Source of the DNA: Corynebacterium freiburgense
GTDB lineage: Bacteria; Actinomycetota; Actinomycetes; Mycobacteriales; Mycobacteriaceae
DNA length: 64,000 nucleotides
Direction: 5' to 3'
NCBI RefSeq assembly: GCF_030408815.1
Contig: NZ_CP047355.1
Span: 248,001-312,000 of the forward strand
Below the pieces are notes generated by a model that had not been told where the DNA came from, searched no databases, and saw only the letters and a list, made by a program, of their open reading frames with translations. Shown here piece by piece: positions 1 through 9,500 of this stretch (positions within the stretch are counted from its first letter, which is position 1; each line of letters begins with the position of its first letter). A program made the translations under genes and the position numbers.

Positions 1-1416
1 AACGTCGAAGCCGCCGCGTTGGAAATCAGCGGAGTTTATTTTCACACCAATGGCGAAATTTTCGGGGACTGCAGCGCGGGTTCGGGAGACAATTTCACGT
101 AGTAATTTGCTGCGTCCTTGCAGTTCGCCGCCCCATTCATCGGCGCGGAGATTAGTTAGCGGAGAAAGGAACTGGGAGAGAAGGTAGCCGTGGGCGGCGT
201 GTAATTCCACACCATCAAAATCAGCCTCGGCGGCTCGTGTTGCAGTAATAACAAAGCGTTCGATTACATCTTCAATTTCCGCTTGGGTCATTTCCTTCGG
301 CATATCAAAACGCTTGGAATGCTGGCCCATATCCAGGGGCACGGCGGAGGGCGCGATCTTAATGCCGGGCATACCGCGTCCAATTTGCCTTCCCGGGTGA
401 CTAATTTGCATCCACACTTGGGCGCCGCCACTGTGCGCGGCCGCAGCCCATTCGCGGAAAGGTTCTAATGGTGCTTGGTTGTCTAAAATAACAGCCCCTG
501 GATTTGTTAATGCGCGAGCATCTACCATGACATTGCCGGTAATAATTAGCCCAACGCCGCCGCGAGACCAAGTTTCATACAGCTGGAATAGTCGCGGATT
601 GGGAAGGTGCTCTTCACCGCCCAGGTTTTCTTCCATTGCGGCTTTGGCAATGCGATTCCGGAGTGGCTTTCCATGACGCAACTCTAGTGGTTCAAATATT
701 TTTTCGGGCTTGTTCTTGGCGGAAATATCAGTAATAAGCCGTTCGGCGAGGGTTTCCGCTGAAGCTGGATTCTGCCCTGTATACAGGTTACGGTCCACTA
801 CAACAAAAGGCCGCAATGGTAATAGATTCTTTTGATATATCAACCCCGTTTCCAGCAACTTATCTTCCAGGAACCAAGGTGCCTTCCAAGCAAAGCTATT
901 CAGGCGTTCTTCTACATTTGAAAAAGCAGTTACTTTATAGCCTGCGAATGGTGAAGATCCATCAGGGTTTTTAGCTGCAAGAATAGCCGCCGGAGCGTGG
1001 CATAATAAAGCAAGGGGTTCGCCGGATTGTAGTCGGCGAGTCAGTAATGCGCCGGAAGTTTCATCAACGGCGAGGTCTTCCATGGGGCCGTGGCCGCCGG
1101 GATAGAACACGAGGTCAAACTCTTGTTCATTGACTTCTTCAAGTGGAGTCGGATGCAATAGCTCCGATTCAATGGAATCCAAGTATGATTTCACTGCTGC
1201 GCGCTTGGCTTTAGATCCACCGGCTATCCCTAGGCTTAATTGGTCGAGTGTTGGCGTTTTTCCGCCAGGGCTGGCTATTGTAATTTTCCAGCCAGCGGCG
1301 CTAAAAAGTCGGTGGGGCTCTGCAAGCTCTTCGGCCCAATAGCCCGTAGGATGCTTGGTTTCATCTGAAAGAGTCCATGAATCTGCGGCGGAAACTACAA
1401 ATAGTACTGAAGTCAT
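1..1416 (-). CDS. DJ-1/PfpI domain fused to old yellow enzyme-type NADH:flavin oxidoreductase (partial, 3' end off the left edge)
   Basis: One uninterrupted reading frame of 472 codons runs from ATG at 1416 to the window edge. Residues 1-230 look like a DJ-1/PfpI (Hsp31-like) type 1 glutamine-amidotransferase domain: an early YWAEE segment, YPGGHG near 105-110, and a nucleophile Cys139 in the elbow LLCHAP. From about residue 245 an old yellow enzyme FMN barrel follows, with LRNRIAKAAM, SHPGRQ and the substrate-binding HAAHGYLLSQFLSP. The C-terminal third of the barrel lies outside the window. The OYE half should reduce activated alkenes or quinones with NAD(P)H, and the DJ-1 half could be a glyoxalase or chaperone. 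Both activities are inferred from family. The two domains are joined without a stop or frameshift. Confidence 0.85.
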   Translation of the reverse strand, partial: MTSVLFVVSAADSWTLSDETKHPTGYWAEELAEPHRLFSAAGWKITIASPGGKTPTLDQLSLGIAGGSKAKRAAVKSYLDSIESELLHPTPLEEVNEQEFDLVFYPGGHGPMEDLAVDETSGALLTRRLQSGEPLALLCHAPAAILAAKNPDGSSPFAGYKVTAFSNVEERLNSFAWKAPWFLEDKLLETGLIYQKNLLPLRPFVVVDRNLYTGQNPASAETLAERLITDISAKNKPEKIFEPLELRHGKPLRNRIAKAAMEENLGGEEHLPNPRLFQLYETWSRGGVGLIITGNVMVDARALTNPGAVILDNQAPLEPFREWAAAAHSGGAQVWMQISHPGRQIGRGMPGIKIAPSAVPLDMGQHSKRFDMPKEMTQAEIEDVIERFVITATRAAEADFDGVELHAAHGYLLSQFLSPLTNLRADEWGGELQGRSKLLREIVSRTRAAVPENFAIGVKINSADFQRGGFDV

Positions 1417-1578
1417 TGCACCATCCTATTGATTTCATGTTTCGCGCGGGGCGGTGATATGCGATCGTCTTCGAGCGATCAAGTTCAGAGCTTGTTTAAT
1501 CCACGTCACTCAATCGTTTTTGGGTGTGGTTATTGGGCCCCGCAACCTTGGGTTTTGGGGCTGGTTTTCGTTTGTGGG

Positions 1579-2910
1579 TTACAAGGGTGGTTTGGGCGGT
1601 TGATCTGGGGGGGGCGTGCGATGGAGGTTTCGTAAGTCATGGATGTGGGCGTTGTATTGGTCGAAGGTGTTGCCAAAGCGCCCCATTCCGTGTCGGATCG
1701 GTGGGGTTGTGTTGTCGTCTTCTGGGGTTTTCCCGGAGTGTCTTGGCGGCATTGGTAGTCCGCATAGCCCGGCTAGTGGGCCTTCGGGAAGTGTGATTCC
1801 TAGGTTCCGTTGGCTTTTGCCAATTCTGGGGTCGGTGTCTTCCCAGCTCACATGCCCGTTCGGGGTGATGTGGGCGCGGAGTTTGCGGTCGGTTTTCATA
1901 TTGTGGTGGTGCCGGCATAAGCATTGTAGATTTGCCAAGCATGTCCAACCACCAGCTTCAAAGTTGATTACATGGTCGATGTCGCATCGTTCGGCGGGGA
2001 TCATGCATCCGGGGTATCGGCAGTGGCCGTCGCGGAATCGGACCAGTGCTTGCAGGATGGGGCTGGGGTCGTGCACATCTCGGCAGATTCCTGCGTACTC
2101 GAAGATATTTCGGTAGCGGATCCGCATTTGCTGTAAACGTTGGGTGTCTAGCGTTGTGTCAGCTTTGCCGGTCCCGGCGAGTTCATCAACAATGATGGTT
2201 GCTTCGGGTGCAGCGTGGCCGACACCAAAGATTGTGACGCTTGTGGCTTCTGCTTCCCCGGTTAGCAGGCGAATAAAAGCGTCCACCTCGGGAATGTGTT
2301 CTGCATTTGCGACGGCCTGTACGTGCCGGTTTATCATTGCTGCTGCGGTGGCATCCACCTCGGCGCTTACCGTCCACATCCCAGGTTGCGTGCTTTTTGC
2401 ACACCGAAAATCTGGGCGTCCAACCGGGGTGCCAATAGTGCCGGTGTCCTGCAATTCACATTGCAGTAGTTTTCGTAGTGCGCGAGGTGAGGGAAGGTGC
2501 TGGCTGCAACGTTTTGGGGTGAGCGCTCGCACCAATACCGTTTCCATCTGCGCCACCAAATCGGCATCCGGAACAGCTGGCAAATCCTGCAATTCCGCTT
2601 CCATCGCGCACGCCATAGGCACGCTAATAAGTCCTTGTTTGAATGCGATTTTTGCGAGATTCGGAAAATGGCAGGCTAGCCGGTGCACAAACCCCAACAT
2701 CAACCTGATCGTGCGTCGCGAGGCAACTACCCCGTCAGCTTGTAGTTGGGCAACAAGTTTTCCCAGGTCAATTCGATCGAATTCAACAGTTTCGACATGA
2801 TAACGGTAAAACTCGAATTCTTCGATATTAAGCATCCTGGTTCGCCGGCCTGTGAGGTTATCCTCAGCTTGAACACGGAAATATGCTACGTCCACGGATA
2901 CTCCCACCAC
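1579..2910 (-). CDS. HNH endonuclease domain protein (DUF222/13E12-type)
   Basis: A 443-residue protein with the layout common in mycobacteria and corynebacteria: a helical N-terminal region of about 270 residues resembling DUF222/13E12 repeat proteins, then a C-terminal HNH module. The module shows CRYPGC, then DIDHV, then CRHHH, giving paired zinc cysteines and the catalytic histidines. The tail is proline-rich. The recorded start is a GTG at 2910 without a clear ribosome site; an in-frame ATG at 2835 is an alternative. The family is usually multicopy, and its role (mobile-element remnant or nuclease) is unknown. No insertion sequence ends are visible around it. Confidence 0.8.
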   Translation of the reverse strand: MVGVSVDVAYFRVQAEDNLTGRRTRMLNIEEFEFYRYHVETVEFDRIDLGKLVAQLQADGVVASRRTIRLMLGFVHRLACHFPNLAKIAFKQGLISVPMACAMEAELQDLPAVPDADLVAQMETVLVRALTPKRCSQHLPSPRALRKLLQCELQDTGTIGTPVGRPDFRCAKSTQPGMWTVSAEVDATAAAMINRHVQAVANAEHIPEVDAFIRLLTGEAEATSVTIFGVGHAAPEATIIVDELAGTGKADTTLDTQRLQQMRIRYRNIFEYAGICRDVHDPSPILQALVRFRDGHCRYPGCMIPAERCDIDHVINFEAGGWTCLANLQCLCRHHHNMKTDRKLRAHITPNGHVSWEDTDPRIGKSQRNLGITLPEGPLAGLCGLPMPPRHSGKTPEDDNTTPPIRHGMGRFGNTFDQYNAHIHDLRNLHRTPPPDQPPKPPL

Positions 2911-3573
2911 CTGTCATGCTTATTGCCCCAACCGAACCTTATAGCATTCATTCTACCTTGAGGGCACTCCTACAGCAAGGGTAAAGCCGCAGGTCAATGG
3001 CCGAAATTAAACTGAGCACGGCGTGCCGTGCATTGCTGTATCGGCATGTATAGCCCACTATTTGCCGGCCGCTACTCATCTTCCGTTCGAAGCCTGCTGT
3101 CCGCCAAGTAACCACACTGCCTAAAGGTCATGTGTAGTAGTATCACCCTTGCTGTAATCATGTGCATCTGATTAAAAATCATTAAACTCGCATCTTAAAG
3201 GCTTAGAATCGGCAAATAAATTGCGTACAAAATGCACCCAAACAGGGGTGTTTGTGAACTTGTTCAGGGGTCTAGGTTGATCTTTGATTTACGGCGTTTG
3301 GGTTTTGCGGGCGCTGGCTTGAGTATCCCTGAACTCGCCGATCGGAGGCAATGTGGACTAAGGTTAAAAGATTTTTCCGGGGCTGCCTTTTCTAGGCCTT
3401 TGATAGGATCACCCTCTTGAGCTGGTTACATTTTTATCTCCACTGCCACAAATGCATAGACCAAGCCCTTTGTTAAAAAAGGGATCATGTAGCAGCGCTT
3501 ACCGTATCAGTCTCAATAGTCTCGCTGTTCACAATGGCCCCGAGTGGTCACTAGATAAACCACCAGATAGTTC
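2911..3573. other. Intergenic spacer, no supported gene
   Basis: About 660 bases between the HNH gene and ogt. Short open frames here (for example 3232-3420 and 3452-3646 on the plus strand) have no recognisable motif or ribosome site. A small inverted repeat (CCCTTT/AAAGGG) sits near 3463-3480. A decayed gene cannot be excluded. Confidence 0.5.
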
Positions 3574-4098
3574 TCAGTCTTCTTCTCCGGCCCCACCCAG
3601 CGGGTTCTCCCGCTTGAGTAGGCTATCTTTTAGCTCCGGCCCATAGAGAAAACCGCCGGTAGAACCATTTTTCGGCAGTACCCGATGGCACGGTATTAAT
3701 AATGCTATGGCGTTATTGGCGCAGGCGCTGGCTGCTGCCCGTGCGGCTCGGGGGTTTCCTGCGGAAGCGGCAAGGTCTGAGTAAGAGACCGTGGTTCCTG
3801 CGGGCACAGCGCGTAGTTCGCTCCAACATCGTTCAATAAATGCTCCTGATTTCTGGTGTATAGGAATCGTGAGTGTCGCATCGTGGTTGCCGTCGTAATA
3901 GTATTTGATCGCAAGTGAAACAGGACGCACGATTTCCGTATCGTGGCGGAGGTCAGTGGGTTTCAGTTCGGGGTGTACGCGTGAGAGTAAATCGTCGGTG
4001 TCGGTGGTCCAGCCAGCAGCAATCACCTCGCCTTCTAGGAGGATTACGGTAAAGGGGCCGTCTGGTGTTTCAACGGTGTCAAAGTATGCGGTGGTCAT
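3574..4098 (-). CDS. ogt: Methylated-DNA--protein-cysteine methyltransferase
   Basis: A 174-residue suicide repair protein that moves the alkyl group from O6-alkylguanine to its own cysteine. The active-site motif IPCHRV is present with Cys137, preceded by the winged-helix DNA-binding segment (GTTVSYSDLA, then the RAARAAASACANN arginine-finger region). I chose the ATG at 4098 because it overlaps the stop of the upstream alkylation-repair gene in an ATGA overlap, which suggests translational coupling. A longer frame reaching back to 4146 would lie inside that gene. Together with the Ada-AlkA fusion it forms a two-gene alkylation-damage operon. Confidence 0.93.
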   Translation of the reverse strand: MTTAYFDTVETPDGPFTVILLEGEVIAAGWTTDTDDLLSRVHPELKPTDLRHDTEIVRPVSLAIKYYYDGNHDATLTIPIHQKSGAFIERCWSELRAVPAGTTVSYSDLAASAGNPRAARAAASACANNAIALLIPCHRVLPKNGSTGGFLYGPELKDSLLKRENPLGGAGEED

Positions 4099-5513
4099 GC
4101 TTGCCTCCAGATGTGCATGGCTGCGTAGGATCGCCACGGTGCCCATTGTTCGGCGATTTGTGCGAGCCGTTTATGGTCGTTTTCGTATATGAAGCCAAGG
4201 TTGCGCGCCCCAGCGAGTAGGGCAACGTCGCCTTCAGGCCAACTGTCGGGGTCGTTGAGTGTTCGCATCATAAAGTACCGAGCCGTCCATGTGCCAACCC
4301 GCGGCAAAGCGATAAGTTGTTCGAATAAGTCATTGCTATCGATGCGGAGTTCTCCATCTTCGAATGCTTGCATGGCTGCAATCACTGCCCGTACAGATTG
4401 ACGAGGTAACCGCAACGCCCGATCGGGATTCAAGGACTCAGGATCGGGGATAGCGGCAATAATTTGTGCTGGCGTGGGAAAGCAGTGCGATAATCCATTA
4501 AAACGCGAGGAGTATTTCGTCCCGGCTACCATCGCCAGCCTGGACAGGTGTTTTCGCGCTGCCGCCACCGATATTTGCTGCCCTACCAGCGCCCGCATCA
4601 GCATTTCGTGCGCGGATGCGGCACCGGGAACGCGGATGCCCGGAATGCTGGCCAACTCGCCCAAGTGCTTATCGACGGCCATCGGGTCGGCGTCCAAATC
4701 GAACATGCGGCGGATGCAGGCGATGGCGGCAGAGGCGTCGGAAAGATTTGCGAGTTCAAGGCCAGCCAGGATCCGTCCATCTTTAGTGATCGAAATTTCT
4801 ATCGCGCCAGGTCCGCCGGGCAAGGCAACGGTACGCGCGTAACGCCGTCCGAAAACATCTACGACCTCAACACCAGGAATCGCGCGAGCAGCCAAGAACT
4901 CCAATAATCCGACAGCATCAAAGGGCTGCCGTACCGCAAGTTCGATATTCAGTGCGCTTGATGCGCCGCGTTTCATATCGCTGGGGCAGGAGCCAAACGT
5001 GATACGCATGGTGTCGTTGAATTGCCGAACGGAGCCGAACCCGGAGGCGAACGCGACGTCGCTAAGCGGAAGGTCTGTGCTGGTAATCAGCGTGCGGGCT
5101 ACTTCGGCGCGGTGTGCACGTGCTAATGCGAGCGTGCCCGCGCCATACTCGGAAACCAGGATGCGATGGAGCTGCCGCGATGAATAGCCGAGGCGAGCGG
5201 CGAGCCCGGAAACGCCTTCGGAATCGACAACACCTTCGGTAATAAGTCGTAGCGCTCGGGCTGCCGTGCCAGAGCCCGGAAAGCCCGGCAATGCATTGGG
5301 TACGCATCGCTTACATGCTCGAAAACCGGCTTCTTGTGCTGCGGCGGCGGTGCGGAAGAAGGTGACGTTTTCGGGTTTTGGTGTGCGGGCTGGGCAGGAG
5401 GGGCGGCAATAAATGCCCGTTGAGCGGACGCCAGTGTAGAACAGGCCGTCGAACCTAGCGTCGCGTGCCTGAATCGCCGCATAGCGTTGGCGAAAACATG
5501 AATCCTGCTGCAT
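4095..5513 (-). CDS. alkA: Ada-type regulator fused to DNA-3-methyladenine glycosylase II (AlkA)
   Basis: A 472-residue fusion. Residues 1-80 form the Ada metal-binding domain, with Cys36, Cys40, Cys67 and Cys70 as zinc ligands (GIYCRPSC, then ACKRC); the first is the phosphotriester methyl acceptor in the family. Residues 85-180 are an AraC-type helix-turn-helix region. The rest is AlkA: an N-terminal AlkA fold, then a helix-hairpin-helix (LPRVGTWTARYF) with the catalytic Asp in PEGDVAL. It should sense methyl phosphotriesters, activate transcription and excise alkylated purines. It overlaps ogt by four bases. This architecture is common in actinobacteria. Confidence 0.93.
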   Translation of the reverse strand: MQQDSCFRQRYAAIQARDARFDGLFYTGVRSTGIYCRPSCPARTPKPENVTFFRTAAAAQEAGFRACKRCVPNALPGFPGSGTAARALRLITEGVVDSEGVSGLAARLGYSSRQLHRILVSEYGAGTLALARAHRAEVARTLITSTDLPLSDVAFASGFGSVRQFNDTMRITFGSCPSDMKRGASSALNIELAVRQPFDAVGLLEFLAARAIPGVEVVDVFGRRYARTVALPGGPGAIEISITKDGRILAGLELANLSDASAAIACIRRMFDLDADPMAVDKHLGELASIPGIRVPGAASAHEMLMRALVGQQISVAAARKHLSRLAMVAGTKYSSRFNGLSHCFPTPAQIIAAIPDPESLNPDRALRLPRQSVRAVIAAMQAFEDGELRIDSNDLFEQLIALPRVGTWTARYFMMRTLNDPDSWPEGDVALLAGARNLGFIYENDHKRLAQIAEQWAPWRSYAAMHIWRQA

Positions 5514-5564
5514 GCGGCCAGTGTAAGCATGATGCTACGTGGCGTGCTGGCGGAAATCGGACAC

Positions 5565-7274
5565 TTACTTCTTGCCGTAGCGTTGAATTAATTGAGCTTG
5601 GACTTCGCGGCGTCGGATTTTGCCGAGCTGGTCGCGCGGCATTTCTTCAAAGTGATAGAAAGTGCGTGGAACTTTGTATCGGGTGAGCAAGCCTCGGCAA
5701 TATTGCTTTAGAGCGTCGGGATCCATAGCGGCACCTTCTACCAGGGTAATTGCGGCGACCACGTTTTCGGATCCGTCTTCACGGGGGAGACCTACTACTG
5801 CACAGTCTTCAATATCCGGGTGCCCGGTGAGTACATCTTCCACTTCGGCGGGGTAGACATTAAAGCCACCAGTAATAATTACTTCTTTAATACGGGCAAC
5901 AAGGCGGATAAAACCGTCTTCTTCCATAACACCAACGTCGCCTGTGCGATACCAGCCATCGTGGAAGGATGCTTCGGTGGCTTCGGGTTGATTAAGGTAC
6001 CCTTTAAATACTTGCGGTCCGCGAACCAGTACTTCACCCTCTACGCCATCATCTTGGGTTTCGTCGAGATTTTCGGGATTAGCAATACGAACCTCGGTAT
6101 CGGGGAAGGGAACACCAACATAGCCAGGTCGGCGACTCTGAGTCATAGGATTGCCAACAATAATCGGAGAGGTTTCGGTGAGGCCGTAGCCTTCAACGAG
6201 TAGCCCGCCGGTAATGCTTTCCCAACGTTCAACGGTACGTACTGGCAAGGTGGAGGCACCTGAAAATGCATTGCGAACGCCGGTTACGTCAATGCCTTGT
6301 TCGAGCGCGGCGTCGACAATCTTTTCATAGAGCGTTGGCACGCCTGGAACCCAGGTGGGGGTGCGCTTTTTCATTATTTCCATAATGAGCTTAAGGTCCG
6401 GCGCTGGTAGGAGCATAATTTCTGCACCAACATATATGCCAAGGGTGGCCACCATTGTGAGGCCGTAGGCGTGGAACATGGGGAGTGCGCCGAGCATGCG
6501 TTCGTTTTGCTCGCCTAGGCCTGGTACCCAAGCCTTACCTTGAAGCAGGTTTGCAAAAAGGTTGCCGTGGCTTAACTGAGCGCCTTTAGGGGTGCCCGTG
6601 GTACCCGAGGTGTACAAAATCAGGGCGATACTATCCCGCGTAACGTCCTCGTGAGAGGTAATGTCGTGGCCATCGCCGCCAATGGCCCCGCTGAGAAGAG
6701 TTTCCCACGGAACAGTATTAGGAGCAGGCGCTGTAAGTTTCGCACGTGTTTTCCTAATGGAAGGGATAGGGAGTTTTAACGCAAGTTGTTTGGTGCGCGG
6801 CATCGCCATAATCATATTGACAGATACAATTGTCTCAAGATCGGTGGTATCACGAAGCCGTTCAAGTACAGGGGCTGCTTTGTCCCAACAAATTGCCACC
6901 CGTGCACCATGATCCGCAAACGGGTGTTCGAGCTCATGGGCGGTATAGAGTGGGTTATGTTCCACCACGGTGGCACCAAGTTTAAGTACTGCATAGAAAG
7001 CAATAAGGTGCTGGGGACAGTTTGGCAACATAATAGCCACACGGTCACCTGGGCGAACACCAAATGCTTTAAGTCCTGCAGCTGCGCTGCGAACCTGGCG
7101 GTCCATTTCGGCATAGGTTTGGGTCCTGCCAAAAAAATAGGTGGCGTTTTTGTCAGCGTTGACGGCGAGGTTGTTATCGTAAATATCTAGGAGGGTGGTT
7201 TCGCCGTAGTCAAGGGAGTGGGGTGTCCACTCCGCATAGTGTTCGAGCCAGGCCTTTGTCTCTGTTGCTGACAT
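5565..7274 (-). CDS. fadD: Long-chain-fatty-acid--CoA ligase
   Basis: A 569-residue member of the adenylate-forming ANL superfamily that activates fatty acids with ATP and CoA. Visible motifs are the P-loop-like LYTSGTTGTPKGAQLSH, GYGLTETSP, GWYRTGDVG and the hinge/lysine region RIKEVIITGGFNVYP; the C-terminal catalytic lysine lies in QLGKIRR. The length fits the family. It is divergent from mshA, and its upstream region carries an inverted repeat at 7302-7321 that could be a repressor site. Confidence 0.92.
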   Translation of the reverse strand: MSATETKAWLEHYAEWTPHSLDYGETTLLDIYDNNLAVNADKNATYFFGRTQTYAEMDRQVRSAAAGLKAFGVRPGDRVAIMLPNCPQHLIAFYAVLKLGATVVEHNPLYTAHELEHPFADHGARVAICWDKAAPVLERLRDTTDLETIVSVNMIMAMPRTKQLALKLPIPSIRKTRAKLTAPAPNTVPWETLLSGAIGGDGHDITSHEDVTRDSIALILYTSGTTGTPKGAQLSHGNLFANLLQGKAWVPGLGEQNERMLGALPMFHAYGLTMVATLGIYVGAEIMLLPAPDLKLIMEIMKKRTPTWVPGVPTLYEKIVDAALEQGIDVTGVRNAFSGASTLPVRTVERWESITGGLLVEGYGLTETSPIIVGNPMTQSRRPGYVGVPFPDTEVRIANPENLDETQDDGVEGEVLVRGPQVFKGYLNQPEATEASFHDGWYRTGDVGVMEEDGFIRLVARIKEVIITGGFNVYPAEVEDVLTGHPDIEDCAVVGLPREDGSENVVAAITLVEGAAMDPDALKQYCRGLLTRYKVPRTFYHFEEMPRDQLGKIRRREVQAQLIQRYGKK

Positions 7275-7301
7275 GTACCGTGTCCCTTCATAAAGCCTGG
7301 C

Positions 7302-7321
7302 AAGTTACCCAGGCGTAACTT
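7302..7321. promoter_or_regulatory. 20-bp inverted repeat upstream of fadD, candidate operator
   Basis: AAGTTAC and GTAACTT form perfect 7-bp arms around a 6-bp centre, 28 bases before the fadD ATG. An overlapping GCCTGG/CCAGGC repeat starts near 7295. Size and position suit a TetR-type operator controlling fadD. This is inference from position only. Confidence 0.4.
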
Positions 7322-7407
7322 CAATAAGATTAATTCAGTCTTACCATGAGCTTATTGTGCACGTCGCGGCAGGGTAGGGCGTGGAGACACAACTACACTT
7401 AAAAAAC

Positions 7408-8670
7408 ATGCGTATAGCGATGATTTCCATGCATACCTCTCCATTACAACAACCCGGTACTGGCGATGCTGGCGGTATGAATGTATATATATTTTCTACG
7501 GCCTGCGAGTTAGCCCGTCAAGGCGTGCAAGTGGATGTATATACACGTGCTACTCGTCCAAGCCAAGGGGAAGTGGTGCATGTAGCACCGAATTTCCGGG
7601 TGATTAATATAGCCTCCGGCCCTTACGAGGGTTTAGATAAAGAGGAATTACCTACTCAGCTTGCAGCGTTTGCGGGTGGTGTTTTGGTGTATGCCCGGCA
7701 TCATCAATTGACCTATGACGCATTACATTCGCATTATTGGTTGTCAGGTCAGGTGGGGTGGTTGCTCCGTGATGTATGGCAGATACCGCTCGTGCATACA
7801 GCCCATACCTTAGCGGCCGTGAAAAATGCCTATCGTGCTGAAGACGATACTCCCGAGACCGAAGCACGACGTATTTGTGAACAACAACTCGTGGATCATG
7901 CTGATGCACTAGTAGTAAATACCCAAGAGGAAGCCCTTGAACTGCAGTATCACTATGATGCAGTGGCAGAAAAAATCACTGTTGTGCAACCTGGTGCGAA
8001 TATCGATCTTTTTCATCCTGGGAATGATCGCGCTACTGAGTTTTCACGCCGTGAACTAGGTATTCCTTTGGACGCCAAGGTTGTGTTATTTGTTGGGCGT
8101 TTGCAAACATTTAAGGGTCCCCAGGTGCTTATTAAGGCAACAGCGGAGCTTTTTCGGCGGGATCCAAACCGTAATTTACGGGTAATTATTTGCGGCGGGC
8201 CTTCCGGGCAACATGCCACACCAGAAACCTATCAGGAGCTGGCACGAGAATTGGGCGTGGCGCGGAGGATTCGGTTCTTGGATCCGCGGCCACCAGAAGA
8301 ACTGGTGACCTTATATCGCGCTGCGGATATTGTGGCGGTGCCTAGTTATAACGAAACATTTGGGTTAGTTGCAATTGAAGCTCAAGCTAGCGGAACTCCT
8401 GTAGTTGCCGCACGTGTAGGCGGATTGCCAATAGCGGTGGCTGAGGGGGAGACGGGGTTGTTAGTGGAGTCCCATGATCCACTTGATTGGGCGGATGCAT
8501 TGGCCCAACTCCTCGACGATAATGACACCCGCATTCGCATGGGTGAGGACGCAGTAGACCATGCTCGGCAATTCTCATGGTCTAGTACCGCCAGCAATTT
8601 AGTATCCTGCTATACCCAGGTAGTTAGCGATTCTGTAGATGCTCACTACGATCGGTGTGGCCGCACTTAA
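7408..8670 (+). CDS. mshA: D-inositol-3-phosphate glycosyltransferase (mycothiol biosynthesis)
   Basis: A 420-residue GT-B glycosyltransferase (GT4) that joins GlcNAc to inositol 3-phosphate, the first step of mycothiol synthesis. The N-terminus [12 protein letters not shown] followed by [11 protein letters not shown] is typical of MshA. The nucleotide-sugar site shows [11 protein letters not shown] and the E-x7-E segment in [12 protein letters not shown] prefer the ATG at 7408 because TACACT lies eight bases upstream, fitting a leaderless transcript, and family members start here. A GTG at 7381 would add nine residues. Confidence 0.93.
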   Translation: MRIAMISMHTSPLQQPGTGDAGGMNVYIFSTACELARQGVQVDVYTRATRPSQGEVVHVAPNFRVINIASGPYEGLDKEELPTQLAAFAGGVLVYARHHQLTYDALHSHYWLSGQVGWLLRDVWQIPLVHTAHTLAAVKNAYRAEDDTPETEARRICEQQLVDHADALVVNTQEEALELQYHYDAVAEKITVVQPGANIDLFHPGNDRATEFSRRELGIPLDAKVVLFVGRLQTFKGPQVLIKATAELFRRDPNRNLRVIICGGPSGQHATPETYQELARELGVARRIRFLDPRPPEELVTLYRAADIVAVPSYNETFGLVAIEAQASGTPVVAARVGGLPIAVAEGETGLLVESHDPLDWADALAQLLDDNDTRIRMGEDAVDHARQFSWSSTASNLVSCYTQVVSDSVDAHYDRCGRT

Positions 8671-8751
8671 TATGCTTTTCGACGACCGCGCCTTCCGCAA
8701 GGTGGCACCTATACCCAACGTGCACGGGCGGGAAGTGGCAGAATCGAAGAC

Positions 8752-9498
8752 ATGACTACTGGAAAGTTAATTCTCCTCCGCCATGGTCAGAGCGAATGGA
8801 ATGCTTCCAACCAGTTCACTGGTTGGGTTGACGTTGCCCTGACGGAAAAAGGCGAAGCCGAAGCGAAGCGCGGCGGCGAACTCCTGCGCGAAGCCAATAT
8901 TCTTCCTGATGTTGTATACACCTCGTTGCAGCGTCGGGCTATTGCCACTGCACACATTGCTCTTGATGCGGCAGATTTATTGTGGATCCCTGTGGTTCGC
9001 GATTGGCGCCTTAATGAACGCCACTATGGTGCACTGCAAGGTTTAAATAAAGCAGAAACCAAAGAAAAGTACGGCGACGATCAGTTTATGGCGTGGCGTC
9101 GTTCCTACGACACGCCACCACCACCGCTGGAAGACGATAGCGAATACAGCCAGGCACACGATCCCCGCTACGCACATTTGGACAAGGTTCCAAATACTGA
9201 ATGTTTGTTGGATGTAGTAAAGCGTTTTATTCCTTACTATGAGGCAGAAATTCTGCCACGCGTGCTTGGTGGGGAAACCGTACTGATTGCCGCCCACGGT
9301 AACTCACTGCGTGCCCTAGTCAAGCACCTCGATGGTATTTCTGATGAAGATATTGCAAACCTGAATATCCCTACAGGAATTCCGTTGGTATACGAACTCG
9401 ATGCTGAGGGTAAGGTCCTTAACCCCGGTGGCACCTACCTTGACCCAGAGGCCGCTGCTGCTGGCGCCGCAGCCGTAGCTGCTCAAGGCCAAAAGTAA
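8752..9498 (+). CDS. gpmA: 2,3-bisphosphoglycerate-dependent phosphoglycerate mutase
   Basis: A 248-residue glycolytic enzyme interconverting 3- and 2-phosphoglycerate. The phosphohistidine motif [10 protein letters not shown] is at residues 8-17. [13 protein letters not shown] and the second histidine in [15 protein letters not shown] are present, and the length is normal. The C-terminus ends in an alanine-rich tail. It sits between mshA and senX3, as in other corynebacteria and mycobacteria. Confidence 0.97.
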   Translation: MTTGKLILLRHGQSEWNASNQFTGWVDVALTEKGEAEAKRGGELLREANILPDVVYTSLQRRAIATAHIALDAADLLWIPVVRDWRLNERHYGALQGLNKAETKEKYGDDQFMAWRRSYDTPPPPLEDDSEYSQAHDPRYAHLDKVPNTECLLDVVKRFIPYYEAEILPRVLGGETVLIAAHGNSLRALVKHLDGISDEDIANLNIPTGIPLVYELDAEGKVLNPGGTYLDPEAAAAGAAAVAAQGQK

Positions 9499-9500
9499 AC

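Noticed and set aside
2144..2800. 218-codon plus-strand frame
   Set aside because: Antisense shadow of the HNH protein gene.
3232..3420. 62-codon frame as a decayed gene
   Set aside because: No ribosome site or recognisable motif; could not be supported.
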